A stretch of DNA of 64,000 nt, taken from contig JAHBWE010000004.1 in assembly GCA_019637155.1 (NCBI GenBank), positions 124,001-188,000 of the forward strand, written 5' to 3'. Source of the DNA: Labilithrix sp. (GTDB lineage Bacteria > Myxococcota_A > Polyangia > Polyangiales > Polyangiaceae). The position numbers and the translations under genes were made by a program. The notes beneath the pieces are model-generated. The model ran no database searches and had not been told where the DNA came from. It was given only the letters and a program-made list of their open reading frames with translations. The stretch's first letter is position 1. Each line of letters opens with the position of its first letter. Below, piece after piece: positions 50,711 through 59,364 of this stretch.

Positions 50711-51385
50711 GTGAAGCTCGGACCGCTGGCCGCCGCCGCAAGCAGTCTGTTCGTGGCGTCGGTCGCGTCGGCGGACGCGCTCACCGTCACGCCCGAGGCC
50801 GGCGACGTCGCGGCGCTGCCGGTCGTCCACGAGCGGCGCGGCGGGCTCGTCGTCGGCGCGGCCGGCGGCCTCGGGCTCATCGGCGCGAGCGGGTACCCGA
50901 ACAACGCGAAGTTCTATAACGACCGCGACTACTACTCGGAGACGCCGCTCCTCGTGGGGTGGTCGACCTCCTTCTTCGCGATGCTCGCCTTGACCGACTG
51001 GGTGAGCGTCGGTCCCTCGTTCACGATCTCCGAAGCGGACACCGCGCAGTGGAAGTCGACCGCGCTCGCGGGCGGCCTCCGCGCCGAGTTCTTCCCGCTC
51101 GTTCATGCGGTCCCACGCCTCGCCGACCTCGCGATCTACGGGCAGGTCGGGGTCGGCGCGGTCGCCCTCCGCGCCCATGGACCGTACCCGACGTCCGACG
51201 GCGTCCAGTCGTTCGTCGGAGTCGGGGTTCACCATGAGTGGCGCTTCGTGGACTTCCTCGGCGCACATGCGTCCGTGGGTCCCTATCTCGAGTACGACGC
51301 GGTGCGCTCCGAGCCGTCGGACCGCAACTGGCTCTCGCTCGGCCTTCGGGTCGCCCTCTACACGTCCGGGAACAAGTCCGACTAA
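50711..51385 (+). CDS. Small outer-membrane beta-barrel protein
   Basis: A 224-residue protein with GTG start and a signal peptide (AAAASSLFVASVASA-DA, cleavage near residue 22). The mature part alternates hydrophobic and polar residues with aromatic ends (GLVVGAAGGLGLIGASGYP, VGPSFTISEADTAQW, GGLRAEFFPLVHAV, GVGVHHEWRFVDFLGAHASV). It closes with LGLRVALYT and a short Ser/Asp tail. This suits an 8-10-strand barrel of the OmpA/OmpX-like size class. No specific family. Divergent from a kinase; the next kinase follows on the same strand after 36 bases. Confidence 0.7.
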   Translation: MKLGPLAAAASSLFVASVASADALTVTPEAGDVAALPVVHERRGGLVVGAAGGLGLIGASGYPNNAKFYNDRDYYSETPLLVGWSTSFFAMLALTDWVSVGPSFTISEADTAQWKSTALAGGLRAEFFPLVHAVPRLADLAIYGQVGVGAVALRAHGPYPTSDGVQSFVGVGVHHEWRFVDFLGAHASVGPYLEYDAVRSEPSDRNWLSLGLRVALYTSGNKSD

Positions 51386-51421
51386 CTCGATCAGCCGGGT
51401 TTTCCGTGCTCCGATAGGGCC

Positions 51422-54037
51422 GTGCTGAACCAAGCCGTCGATCCGTTCGGGATCATCGGCCAGGTGCTCGACTCCCAGTTCCGGGTCGATCGTCTGGTCG
51501 GCGAGGGCGGCTTCAGCGCCGTCTACCGCGGCTACCACCTCGGGCTCGACGAGCCGATCGCGGTGAAGTGCCTCAAGCTCCCGCCGACGCTGCAGCCTCA
51601 GCTCGTCGAGCAGTTCGAGCGGCGGTTCCGCGACGAGAGCCGCATCCTCTACCGGCTGTCGCAGGGCAACCTCAACATCGTCCGCAGCATCGCGGGCGGC
51701 ACGTGGCAGTCGCCGATGGGTGCGCTCGTGCCGTTCATGGTGCTCGAATGGATGGAAGGGCGCTCGCTCGCGAACGAGCTCACGATCCGCCGCACCGTCG
51801 GAAAACAAGGGCGGCCGCTCGGGGAGGTGATGAAGGTCTTCGCCTCCGCCGCGGACGGGCTCGGCTACGCGCACGCGCAGGGCGTCATCCATCGCGATCT
51901 CAACCCGGGGAACTTCTTCTTCGCGAACACCCCGCAGGGGCAGCGCCTGAAGATCCTCGATTTCGGGGTCGCCAAGATCCTCGACGACTCGTCGCTGAAC
52001 ATCGAGCGCAACCAGACCGTCGGCCAGATCCGCATCTTCGCGCCGGCTTACGGCGCGCCGGAGCAGTTCGACGACTCGATCGGCAAGACCTCCGCCGCGT
52101 CCGACGTCTACTCGTTCGCGCTCATCCTGATGGAGTCGCTGCGCGATCGCGCCGTCAACGACGGCACGCACCTCGGCGAGTTCGCGCAGCGCGCGATCGA
52201 TCCGCGGACGCGCCCGACGCCGCGCAGCCTCGGGATCGAGGTCGAGGACGAGATCGAGCTCATCTTCGCGCGCGCGACGAAGGTGAAGCCGAACGAGCGC
52301 TGGCAGAGCGCGAGCGAGTTCTGGAACGCGCTCGAGCACGCCACGAGCGCGGCGAGCGAGGAGCGCCACGCGCAGGCCGCCCTCGAGACACCCTCTCTCG
52401 GAATGCCCATGACCGGCGCCCGAAGCACGAAGACGGGGATGGCGCCCCCCGCCCAGCGACAAGGAAAGAGTCCCGGAATGAAGCGGATGGACAAGACAGT
52501 GCCGGTGGGGGCCGTCATGCCGAACGTCCCGCAGAAGCCACGGGGGATTCCGCCCTCGGCTCCGCGCATCGAGGCGCCGGCGCCGGCCGCGCCTCCGTCC
52601 GAGCCGCCCGGGGCGGACGCCGGCTACGACGAGGCGACGCGGATCGGCGCGTCCCCGACCGGCGGCGCGCTTCCCGTGCTCGCGGACGAGAACGAGGGCG
52701 ACGAGGTCACGCGCGTCGGCGCCCCGGCCGCGGAGGTCCTGCGAGGCCTCGCCGACGTCGAACTCCGCGGAGGCGCGGGGGCTGTTACGATGACCAAAGT
52801 GTCGCAAGGTAATCAGAACAATCGGCCCGCGGCGGGGCATCCGCCCTCCGGCGAGCACCCGCAGGCGCAGCCGTATCCCCAGCAGCCCGCGCCGCCGCCG
52901 CCGCCGCAGCAGCAAGCCCGCGCTCCGCAGGCGATGGCCGGCACGCTGATGATGGCGCCGGGGCAGGGCGGCTTCGGTCCGCTCCCCCCGCCCCCGCAAC
53001 AGGCGGGGCGGCCGCCGCCGCAACAGATGCAGCAACCGCCGCCGCAACAGATGCAGCAGCAACCGCCGCCGATGCAGCAGTCGCCTTCGCAGCAGATGCA
53101 GGCGTCTCCTCCGCAGATGCAGCAACCGCCGCCGCAACAGATGCAGCAACCGCCGCAACAGATGCAGCAGCCTCCGCCGCAACAGATGCAGCAACCGCCG
53201 CCGCAGATGCAGCCGCCGATGCAGCAGCCGCCGATGCAGCCGATGCAGCAGCCGGGGGGCTATGGGCAGCAACCGCCGCAGCAGCAGCAGCCGTACGGGC
53301 AGCAGCCGGCGATGGCCGCGGACGCGTCGCTCGCGCCGGCGGGGGTCCCGAAGAAGAGCAGCGCGGGGCTCATCATCGGGATCATCTTCGGCTTGCTCGT
53401 TCTCGGCGGCGTGGGCGCCGCGCTGGTCGTCGTCGGTCTGGGCTCGAAGGCGCCCACCGTCGCGTCGGCCTCGGCGTCGGGGGTCCCCGTCGAGGTCCCG
53501 CCCATCCCGGCGACGGCCGAGCCGCCGCCGACCGCCGAGCCCGACGAGACACCGCCGCCGCCGGCGGAGGAGGACGCGGGCGCGGTCGCCGAGGTCGAGG
53601 TCGACGCCGGCGCGCAAGCGGCGAACACGGATCCGGCGCCGGACCCGAACAACGGCGCCGCGGTCGCGCAGCCCGCGAACCCGAACCCCGGTCAGCCGTG
53701 GACGCCGCCGCCGGCGCAGCCCACCCCGACCCCGGCGGTGAAGGACGCGGGCCCGCCCGCGGATCCGAACGCCTTCAACGAAGGCACCGCGCGCTCGCGC
53801 CTCGCGCAGGCGAACGGCGTGCTCGTCTTCTGCAAGAAGGAAGGCGGCGTGACGGGGCCCGGCACCGCGACGGTGACCTTCGCGCCCGACGGCAGCGTGA
53901 CGTCGGTCGCGATCGACGCGCCCTACGCGGGGACGCCGACCGGTGACTGCGTCGCGGGGCAGTTCAAGCGTCAGAAGACGACCCCGTGGCAAGGCTCGCC
54001 GCAGTCGGTGAAGCACTCGTTCGAAGTCCCGAAGTAG
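51422..54037 (+). CDS. Large transmembrane Ser/Thr kinase with Gln/Pro-rich linker and TonB-C-like tail
   Basis: An 871-residue protein from GTG 51422. The kinase domain (~20-310) has GEGGFSAV, K49, and a catalytic loop HRDLNPGN in which the usual Lys after the Asp-Leu is Asn161; D159 and DFG (D180) are intact. A long linker follows, with PPQQMQQ-type repeats at ~527-630 encoded by near-identical tandem codons. One membrane helix lies at ~648-672, then a Pro/Ala/Asp-rich periplasmic region. A C-terminal domain (~785-871: TATVTFAPDGSVTSVAIDAP, CVAGQFKRQKTTPW) resembles the TonB-C/AgmX-type domain of myxobacterial trans-envelope proteins. It could reach the outer membrane, linking it to cytoplasmic signalling. 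The TonB receptor gene follows 8 bases later. Confidence 0.88.
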   Translation: MLNQAVDPFGIIGQVLDSQFRVDRLVGEGGFSAVYRGYHLGLDEPIAVKCLKLPPTLQPQLVEQFERRFRDESRILYRLSQGNLNIVRSIAGGTWQSPMGALVPFMVLEWMEGRSLANELTIRRTVGKQGRPLGEVMKVFASAADGLGYAHAQGVIHRDLNPGNFFFANTPQGQRLKILDFGVAKILDDSSLNIERNQTVGQIRIFAPAYGAPEQFDDSIGKTSAASDVYSFALILMESLRDRAVNDGTHLGEFAQRAIDPRTRPTPRSLGIEVEDEIELIFARATKVKPNERWQSASEFWNALEHATSAASEERHAQAALETPSLGMPMTGARSTKTGMAPPAQRQGKSPGMKRMDKTVPVGAVMPNVPQKPRGIPPSAPRIEAPAPAAPPSEPPGADAGYDEATRIGASPTGGALPVLADENEGDEVTRVGAPAAEVLRGLADVELRGGAGAVTMTKVSQGNQNNRPAAGHPPSGEHPQAQPYPQQPAPPPPPQQQARAPQAMAGTLMMAPGQGGFGPLPPPPQQAGRPPPQQMQQPPPQQMQQQPPPMQQSPSQQMQASPPQMQQPPPQQMQQPPQQMQQPPPQQMQQPPPQMQPPMQQPPMQPMQQPGGYGQQPPQQQQPYGQQPAMAADASLAPAGVPKKSSAGLIIGIIFGLLVLGGVGAALVVVGLGSKAPTVASASASGVPVEVPPIPATAEPPPTAEPDETPPPPAEEDAGAVAEVEVDAGAQAANTDPAPDPNNGAAVAQPANPNPGQPWTPPPAQPTPTPAVKDAGPPADPNAFNEGTARSRLAQANGVLVFCKKEGGVTGPGTATVTFAPDGSVTSVAIDAPYAGTPTGDCVAGQFKRQKTTPWQGSPQSVKHSFEVPK

Positions 54038-54045
54038 CGGGGACC

Positions 54046-56037
54046 TTGCGCGTCCGCTTCGCGATCGCCGGCGCGCTCCTGTTCGCGCCGGCGCTCGCGC
54101 GCGCCGACGAGCCCACCAACACCGTCGTCGTCACCGGCACGCGCACGCCCGAGAACATCCAGCGCGCGACGGTGAAGACCGACGTCGTGACGCGGGAGGA
54201 GGCCGAGCGCCGCGGGGCGGTGAGCGTCGCCGACGCGCTCGCGACCCAGCCCGGCCTCGTCGTGAACCCCGGAAATTACGGGTTCCTCGGCGGCGTGAGC
54301 GCGCTCCAGATCCAGGGCTTCGACCGCGACCGCGTGCTCATCCTCGAGGACGGCGAGCGCGTCGTCGGCGACGTCGGCGGCGCGATCGATCTCTCCGCGA
54401 TCCCGATCGGCGACGTCTCGCGCGTCGAGGTCGTCACCGGCCCCGCGAGCTCGCTCTACGGCTCGGCCGCGCTCGGCGGCGTCGTCAACATCATCACCGC
54501 GCCCCCGCGGGACTACGGCGCGAGCGCCCGCGCGCGCGGAGAGTACCGCTCGCTGAACGGCGTCGTGCTGCAAGGCAACGGCGCGTTCAAGAGCGAGACG
54601 CCGCTCTTCGGCCTCCGCGATCCGTGGGCGCAGGTCGATGCAAACTACACGCGAATGGACGGCGTCGAGAAGACGGCGGGGCTCCCCGACACGCGGATCC
54701 CGGAGACCGATCGGCGCATGGTCGGCCTCCGCGCCGGCGTGCGGCTCAGCGATCGGATGGACGTCCGCGTGCGCGCGCGGCTCTTCCGCGATCGGAACGA
54801 CGGCGTCGAGTCTCGGCTCGCGCCGGGGCTCGGCCGCTTCATCACCGACCGCCCCGCGGAGACGGATCGCTACACGTTCCACGTCATCCACCAGACGAGG
54901 ATCGGCGACGCGTCGACGCTGCGGCTCACGGTGGGGCGGCAGCAGTTCGACAACTTCACCGCGGTGGACCGGCGAAGCTCGCCGATCGACGAGCGGCACG
55001 ACCGGACCCAGCGCATGCAGAGCATCGAGGCGGTCGCGACGATCCCGAACGGCCCGCTCACCTGGGTCGCGGGGACGCGCTTCGAGGCGGAGCACTTCTC
55101 GCAGACGCTCACGCGCACCTCGAGCACCGCCGACGGCCCCGTCACCACCACCGCGCCGGAGGTGACGCCGCTCGCCTACGGCACCGCCGCGCTGTACGCC
55201 CAGACGACGTGGAAGGTCGGCCCCCTCACGCTGATGCCCGGCTTCCGGACCGAGGTCCACACGCGCTACGGGGCCTCCTTCACCCCGCGCTTCGCCGGCT
55301 CGTGGCAGGTCTCGCCGCGCGTCACGCTCCGCACGTCGGCCGGCCGCGGCTTCCGCGCGCCGAGCGCGAAGGAGCTCGGCTTCGTGTTCGACCACTCCGT
55401 ATTTGGATATCGGATCAACGGGAATCCCGATTTGAACCCGGAGAAATCGTGGGGCGTGAACGCCGATATTACGGTGTTGCCGGGGCGCGCCGCGGACGCG
55501 GCGCTGCTGCGTGGCTCCGTTTTTGCGAATTGGGTCGAGGACCTCATCGACCTCGACCTCGGTAATGGGGTGTTCGACGGCACCGTCGCGACGTATTCGT
55601 ATACCAACTTCGGCCGCGCCCGGACCGCCGGCGGCCAGCTCGACGCGCGCTTCAAACCGGCAAAGTGGATCAGCGCGGAGACGAGCTACGCCTACACGTG
55701 GACGCGCGACGACACGAACGAGCGGCCGCTCCCCGGCCGCCCGCCGCACGCGGTGACGAGCTCGCTCCGCCTCGAGCCGGGGTGGAAGCTCGAGTTCATC
55801 ACGCGCGTGCGCGTGACGACGAGCTCGTTCCTCGACGAGGAGATGCGCTCGCCGGGCTACCAGACGGTGGACCTCCGCGCGGGACGCGCGCTCTGGCCGC
55901 GCTCGCAGCTCTACGTGGGGGCGCTCAACGTCACCGACGTGAGGCAGGACCCGGGGCGCATCGGCGACACCCGGCCGCCGCTCGGCCGCGTCCTCTACGT
56001 CGGGCTCCGCGCCGAGCTGCCGTGGGATCAGCCCTGA
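54046..56037 (+). CDS. TonB-dependent outer-membrane receptor
   Basis: A 663-residue receptor. TTG 54046 follows GCGGGGA and yields MRVRFAIAGALLFAPALARA-DE, a good signal peptide. A TonB-box-like NTVVVTGTRT at ~25-35, the plug (TKTDVVTREEAERRGAVSVADAL-like, RVLILEDGERVVGDVGGAIDLS, VSRVEVVTGPASSLYGSAALGGVVNIIT) and a 22-strand barrel with the conserved GRGFRAPSAKELGF block are typical of BtuB/FepA-like importers. The TonB-dependent end LRAELPWDQP closes the barrel. It lies 8 bases after the kinase with the TonB-C-like tail and upstream of the HmuY-like operon, so heme or iron is a reasonable ligand. Confidence 0.93.
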   Translation: MRVRFAIAGALLFAPALARADEPTNTVVVTGTRTPENIQRATVKTDVVTREEAERRGAVSVADALATQPGLVVNPGNYGFLGGVSALQIQGFDRDRVLILEDGERVVGDVGGAIDLSAIPIGDVSRVEVVTGPASSLYGSAALGGVVNIITAPPRDYGASARARGEYRSLNGVVLQGNGAFKSETPLFGLRDPWAQVDANYTRMDGVEKTAGLPDTRIPETDRRMVGLRAGVRLSDRMDVRVRARLFRDRNDGVESRLAPGLGRFITDRPAETDRYTFHVIHQTRIGDASTLRLTVGRQQFDNFTAVDRRSSPIDERHDRTQRMQSIEAVATIPNGPLTWVAGTRFEAEHFSQTLTRTSSTADGPVTTTAPEVTPLAYGTAALYAQTTWKVGPLTLMPGFRTEVHTRYGASFTPRFAGSWQVSPRVTLRTSAGRGFRAPSAKELGFVFDHSVFGYRINGNPDLNPEKSWGVNADITVLPGRAADAALLRGSVFANWVEDLIDLDLGNGVFDGTVATYSYTNFGRARTAGGQLDARFKPAKWISAETSYAYTWTRDDTNERPLPGRPPHAVTSSLRLEPGWKLEFITRVRVTTSSFLDEEMRSPGYQTVDLRAGRALWPRSQLYVGALNVTDVRQDPGRIGDTRPPLGRVLYVGLRAELPWDQP

Positions 56038-57281
56038 GGGCCGAGGAGCTTCTGCGCGAGGACGACGCCGAGGCGGGAGATGAAGGGGTTCGCGACCGAC
56101 TCGTAGTCGTAGCGGTCGTCGTTCATCGTCCCGTTCTCGTTCGACAGGATCGTCGCGGCGGCGAAGAAGGAGCGACCGGTGCGGGTGTCGACCGCGTGGA
56201 CGTTCTCGACCGAGAAGCCGTACGCGCGCCCGCCCTTGCCGGAGACCTTGATCGCCCCCGGCGGCGCGGTCTGCGCGATCGCGACGTGGAGCGGCTTCGC
56301 GTCGCGATCGCGGGCGGTGGGGGCGCGCGCGCGCGAGCGGCCGCCGAGCGCGCTCGGGAGCCGCGCGAGGACCTCGATGAGCTCGGTCCGGTCCGCGGCG
56401 GCGATCGCGGGGCGCTCGGCCACGAGGTCGGGGCGCATGATCGTCACGAGGAGGTCCTGGAGCTCGCGGAGCGGGGCGGCGTTCTTGTCGGCGAAGTCCA
56501 GCGGGGCGGCGACGGTGCGGCCCTGCGCGTCGACGTGCGCGCGCCCGACGAGGATCGGCGGCGGCGCCGGCGTGAGCGGGAAGCCGATCCGCCGTCCGAC
56601 CGGGATCGTCATGCTCGGGGCGCGGAGCTCGATCATCGGCTCGGGGCCGCGCACGACCTCGCCGAGCGTCTGCACGATCCGGGTGCGCTTGAGCCCGACG
56701 CGATCGAGGCGCTCCGCGAGCTCCTCCGTGCCGACGAACGCGAAGAGCCGGTTCGCCGCGTCGTTGTCGGAGATGACGAGGGCGAGCTCGATGTCGCGTC
56801 CGAGCGAGGTGTCGAGCACACGCCGGGTCCGTCCCTCTCCGGTGACGAAGCGGAGCGGCGTCGAGGGCTTCAGCTTGACGCCGTAGCTCTCGCGCATCTC
56901 GTCGAGCTTCTCCAGCGCCGCGGTGGCGAGGCACAGCTTCACCGCGCTGGCGGGGTAGAAGTACTCGGCGTCGGCGCGGTACCCCATCCGGCGGAGGGTG
57001 GGCTGCGCGCCCTCCTCTTTCTCGGGTACCGCGACGAGGACCTGGAGCCGTCGTTTCTGCGCGTCGTCCATCCACGCGGCGAGCTCGGGATCGCTGCGCA
57101 GGATCGGCTCGAGGTCGGCGATCTCGTCGACCGGGCTCGGCGGAGGCGGCGGCGGCGGAGGCGCGACGATGTCGGCGGCGACGATGCTCCTCACACGCGG
57201 CTGCGTGCTGCACGCGCTCGCCACCGCGGCGACGAGGAAGAGCGCCCACATCGGCCGGCGGCTCTCTGGGAGACGAGACAT
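56028..57281 (-). CDS. Class A beta-lactamase-fold serine hydrolase lipoprotein
   Basis: A 417-residue lipoprotein (ATG 57281 after a GGGGG ribosome site; signal ends SAC, Cys24). A Pro8 stretch leads to a domain with the class A/PBP-like active-site triads: SxxK as SAVK (Ser112-Lys115 in PASAVKLCLA), SDN (171-173 in ISDNDAANRL) and a terminal K-x-G-like SGKGGRAYG. It is longer than secreted class A enzymes (~290 residues), with an insertion around 240-290. Such proteins may be beta-lactamases or peptidoglycan hydrolases. Its stop lies inside the 3' end of the TonB receptor gene. The hairpin repeat at 57315 is in its promoter region. Confidence 0.75.
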   Translation of the reverse strand: MSRLPESRRPMWALFLVAAVASACSTQPRVRSIVAADIVAPPPPPPPPSPVDEIADLEPILRSDPELAAWMDDAQKRRLQVLVAVPEKEEGAQPTLRRMGYRADAEYFYPASAVKLCLATAALEKLDEMRESYGVKLKPSTPLRFVTGEGRTRRVLDTSLGRDIELALVISDNDAANRLFAFVGTEELAERLDRVGLKRTRIVQTLGEVVRGPEPMIELRAPSMTIPVGRRIGFPLTPAPPPILVGRAHVDAQGRTVAAPLDFADKNAAPLRELQDLLVTIMRPDLVAERPAIAAADRTELIEVLARLPSALGGRSRARAPTARDRDAKPLHVAIAQTAPPGAIKVSGKGGRAYGFSVENVHAVDTRTGRSFFAAATILSNENGTMNDDRYDYESVANPFISRLGVVLAQKLLGPQG

Positions 57282-57314
57282 CGAACCCCCAAGCTTAGCA
57301 CTCACTTACTCAAC

Positions 57315-57382
57315 GTCGGGGCTTCGCCCCGACAGCCCACCCCAGACACGGCCCGGCGAAGACGCCGGGGCGCTTCGCGCCC
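57315..57382 (+). repeat. Dispersed triple-hairpin element, copy 2
   Basis: GTCGGGGCTTCGCCCCGAC (57315-57333, perfect) and GGGCGCTTCGCGCCC (57368-57382), followed by ...CTGGGGCCCC near 57400. The arrangement and TTC loops match the element at 7729-7806. It lies between the divergent beta-lactamase-like and HmuY-like genes, so it could affect either promoter. Confidence 0.6.
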
Positions 57383-57508
57383 GCTTGCGCGGCCGCTTCT
57401 GGGGCCCCTTCGCCAGCCCGTTCGCGGTCAGCGTTTGCGGCCGTCGTGGCGACGTGTCCCCGAGCCCTGAACCGAGCCGTCCGTGCGCTATAAGGAAGGG
57501 GCTCGCCC

Positions 57509-58624
57509 ATGCGATGTTCTTTTCTCCTTTCGATTGCTGCGCTCGTCCTTGCTCCTGCTGCTTGCAGTGAAGAGGTCGGCAACAAGAACCAGGCGACGCC
57601 GGGTGGGGACGGCGGCGTTCCGGAGGACGGCGGAGGCGTCGAGTTTTCGACCGGCGAGGAGCTTCGCGTTCCGGTGCCGGAGGGGGGGCGCGTCCATGTT
57701 TCGCTCGCGAGCCCGGCGTCGATCCAGACACCCGCTGCGCCGGCCACCGACAAGACGTGGGACCTCGCGTTCGAGGGGACCGATGTCTTCACGAACAGCG
57801 GTCCCTCCGGCGGCGGCGCCGGGAGCGCGTTCGGACCGCTCGAGCCGATCGTCTTCCTCGAGGACGTCGCGCCGACCGGCGTCCCGCTCTTCAGCGACAA
57901 GACCGGCGGCGCGTTCATCCGCTGGTGGCTCTACTCCGGCGCGCCCGAGCACGTGCTCTACAGCCGCTTCCACGTGTTCGGCGTGAAGGACGGCGACAAG
58001 CTCTATCGCGTCCAGGTCCTCGGCTACTACGGCGAGCGCGACGGCACCAGCGTCGGCGCGCTCTACAAGATCCGCTACGGCCTCGTCGGGCAGCCGGCGA
58101 AGGTGCTCGACAAGCTGGACGGCACCGCCGGCGGCGCGAACGGCGCTCCGGACGCGAAGAGCGAGTGCCTCGATCTCGGCACCGACGCGCGGACGATGCT
58201 CTCGCCCGCCGAGCAGCGGGCGTCTTCCGCGTGGCACCTCTGCTTCCGCCGCGAGGCGATCTCCGTGAACGGCGAGGAGGGCGGGCCGCGCGGCGTCACC
58301 GCGGTGGACTTCGAGGCGGAGAAGGTCGCGAGCGAGACCCCCGACGAGGTCGGCGCGCGCACGGAGGAGGGCGAGCTCGCGCGCTTCGACGCCGTCACCG
58401 CCGCGAGCTTCGAGGGCGCCGCCCTCCGCGGCGATCGCGTCGTCAGCGCCTTCAGCCTGCTCTGGCTCGAGAGGGGCGCGAGCCCCGTCGCCCCCGCGAA
58501 GAACGCGTGGCTCGTGGTTGGCGCGGACGGCAAGAAGCGCTACCTCGTCGGCTTCTCTCGGTTCGAAGGAGCGACGGCGACCAGCGTCGGCACCGTCGTC
58601 ATGCGCGTGAAGGCGGTCCAATGA
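57509..58624 (+). CDS. HmuY-like heme-binding lipoprotein 1
   Basis: A 371-residue lipoprotein (MRCSFLLSIAALVLAPAAC, Cys19) with AAGGAAGGGG before the ATG. It has the HmuY-type signature: TWDLAFEGTDVFTNSGPSGG near ~82-101 and FHVFGVKDGDKLYRVQVLGYYG with following IRYGLVG. HmuY proteins capture heme or bind porphyrin and pass it to a TonB receptor. The family assignment rests on these blocks. The heme ligands cannot be assigned without alignment. The C-terminal half is longer than in classical HmuY (~215 residues). Its last codons overlap the next gene (ATGA). Confidence 0.78.
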   Translation: MRCSFLLSIAALVLAPAACSEEVGNKNQATPGGDGGVPEDGGGVEFSTGEELRVPVPEGGRVHVSLASPASIQTPAAPATDKTWDLAFEGTDVFTNSGPSGGGAGSAFGPLEPIVFLEDVAPTGVPLFSDKTGGAFIRWWLYSGAPEHVLYSRFHVFGVKDGDKLYRVQVLGYYGERDGTSVGALYKIRYGLVGQPAKVLDKLDGTAGGANGAPDAKSECLDLGTDARTMLSPAEQRASSAWHLCFRREAISVNGEEGGPRGVTAVDFEAEKVASETPDEVGARTEEGELARFDAVTAASFEGAALRGDRVVSAFSLLWLERGASPVAPAKNAWLVVGADGKKRYLVGFSRFEGATATSVGTVVMRVKAVQ

Positions 58625-59364
58625 ACAAACAGCTCCTCTTCGTGCTCCCGGTCGCGACGCTCACCACGCTCGCGTGCTCCTCCAAGGAGACGGTCTACCA
58701 GGTGGTCCCCGCGCCCGACGCGGGCACCACGCCCGCGGACGACGACGACGACACGCCGAAGGTGGAGTGCACCGCCGCGCGGGAGTCGCACCTCGGCCCC
58801 GTCGCCGCGACGTCGACGGGCGAGGTGAAGGTTCTCTCGAACGAGGACGGCGTCACGAAGATCTTCGTCGACGCGACCGCGGGCGGCATCAACAACGCGA
58901 AGAAGAACCCGCGCGTCTACATCAAGCTCGACGGGACGAAGGTCGACATCACCGATCAGGAGTCCTTCACCTCGAGCGACTGGGACCTCGCGCTCAAGCG
59001 GGTCGACATCTACACGAACGGCGGCGACGCCGGCCCGGGCGAGGGCGGAGGGCGCCTCGTCAACAAGGACTTCGGCGCCGTCACCGCCGCCGACGGCGCG
59101 GGCGTCCGGCCCGAGGTCTTCTTCACCGGCGACTGCGAGCGGAACATCGACGAGGCCTCGTTCATCGTGACCACCTTCAGCGGTTGGTACAACTACGCCG
59201 AGTCGAACAACATCCCGAGCGCCAAGCCCGGCACCTCGTTCGTCGTGAAGTCGGCCGACGGCACCCTCCACAAGGTCGGCATCATCAGCAACACCGCCAA
59301 CCCGGACGGCACGACGAACAACCCCGTCACCGCGTACTACCTCCTTCAGGTGAGCAAGCTTTGA
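58621..59364 (+). CDS. HmuY-like lipoprotein 2
   Basis: A 247-residue lipoprotein (MNKQLLFVLPVATLTTLAC, Cys19) whose start overlaps the previous stop as ATGA. The core matches the same family: SSDWDLALKRVDIYTNGGDAG and the later IVTTFSGWYNY, VVKSADGTLHKVGIIS and TAYYLLQV. Asp-rich linkers follow the anchor. It is shorter and closer to classical HmuY length than its neighbour. Its own 3' end overlaps the metalloprotease start by four bases (TTGA). The pair in tandem suggests a relay or two substrates. Confidence 0.75.
   Translation: MNKQLLFVLPVATLTTLACSSKETVYQVVPAPDAGTTPADDDDDTPKVECTAARESHLGPVAATSTGEVKVLSNEDGVTKIFVDATAGGINNAKKNPRVYIKLDGTKVDITDQESFTSSDWDLALKRVDIYTNGGDAGPGEGGGRLVNKDFGAVTAADGAGVRPEVFFTGDCERNIDEASFIVTTFSGWYNYAESNNIPSAKPGTSFVVKSADGTLHKVGIISNTANPDGTTNNPVTAYYLLQVSKL

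Noticed and set aside
53000..53310. Possible CRISPR or minisatellite in the plus strand
   Set aside because: The repeat is in frame within the kinase gene and encodes a Gln/Pro linker; no spacer structure.
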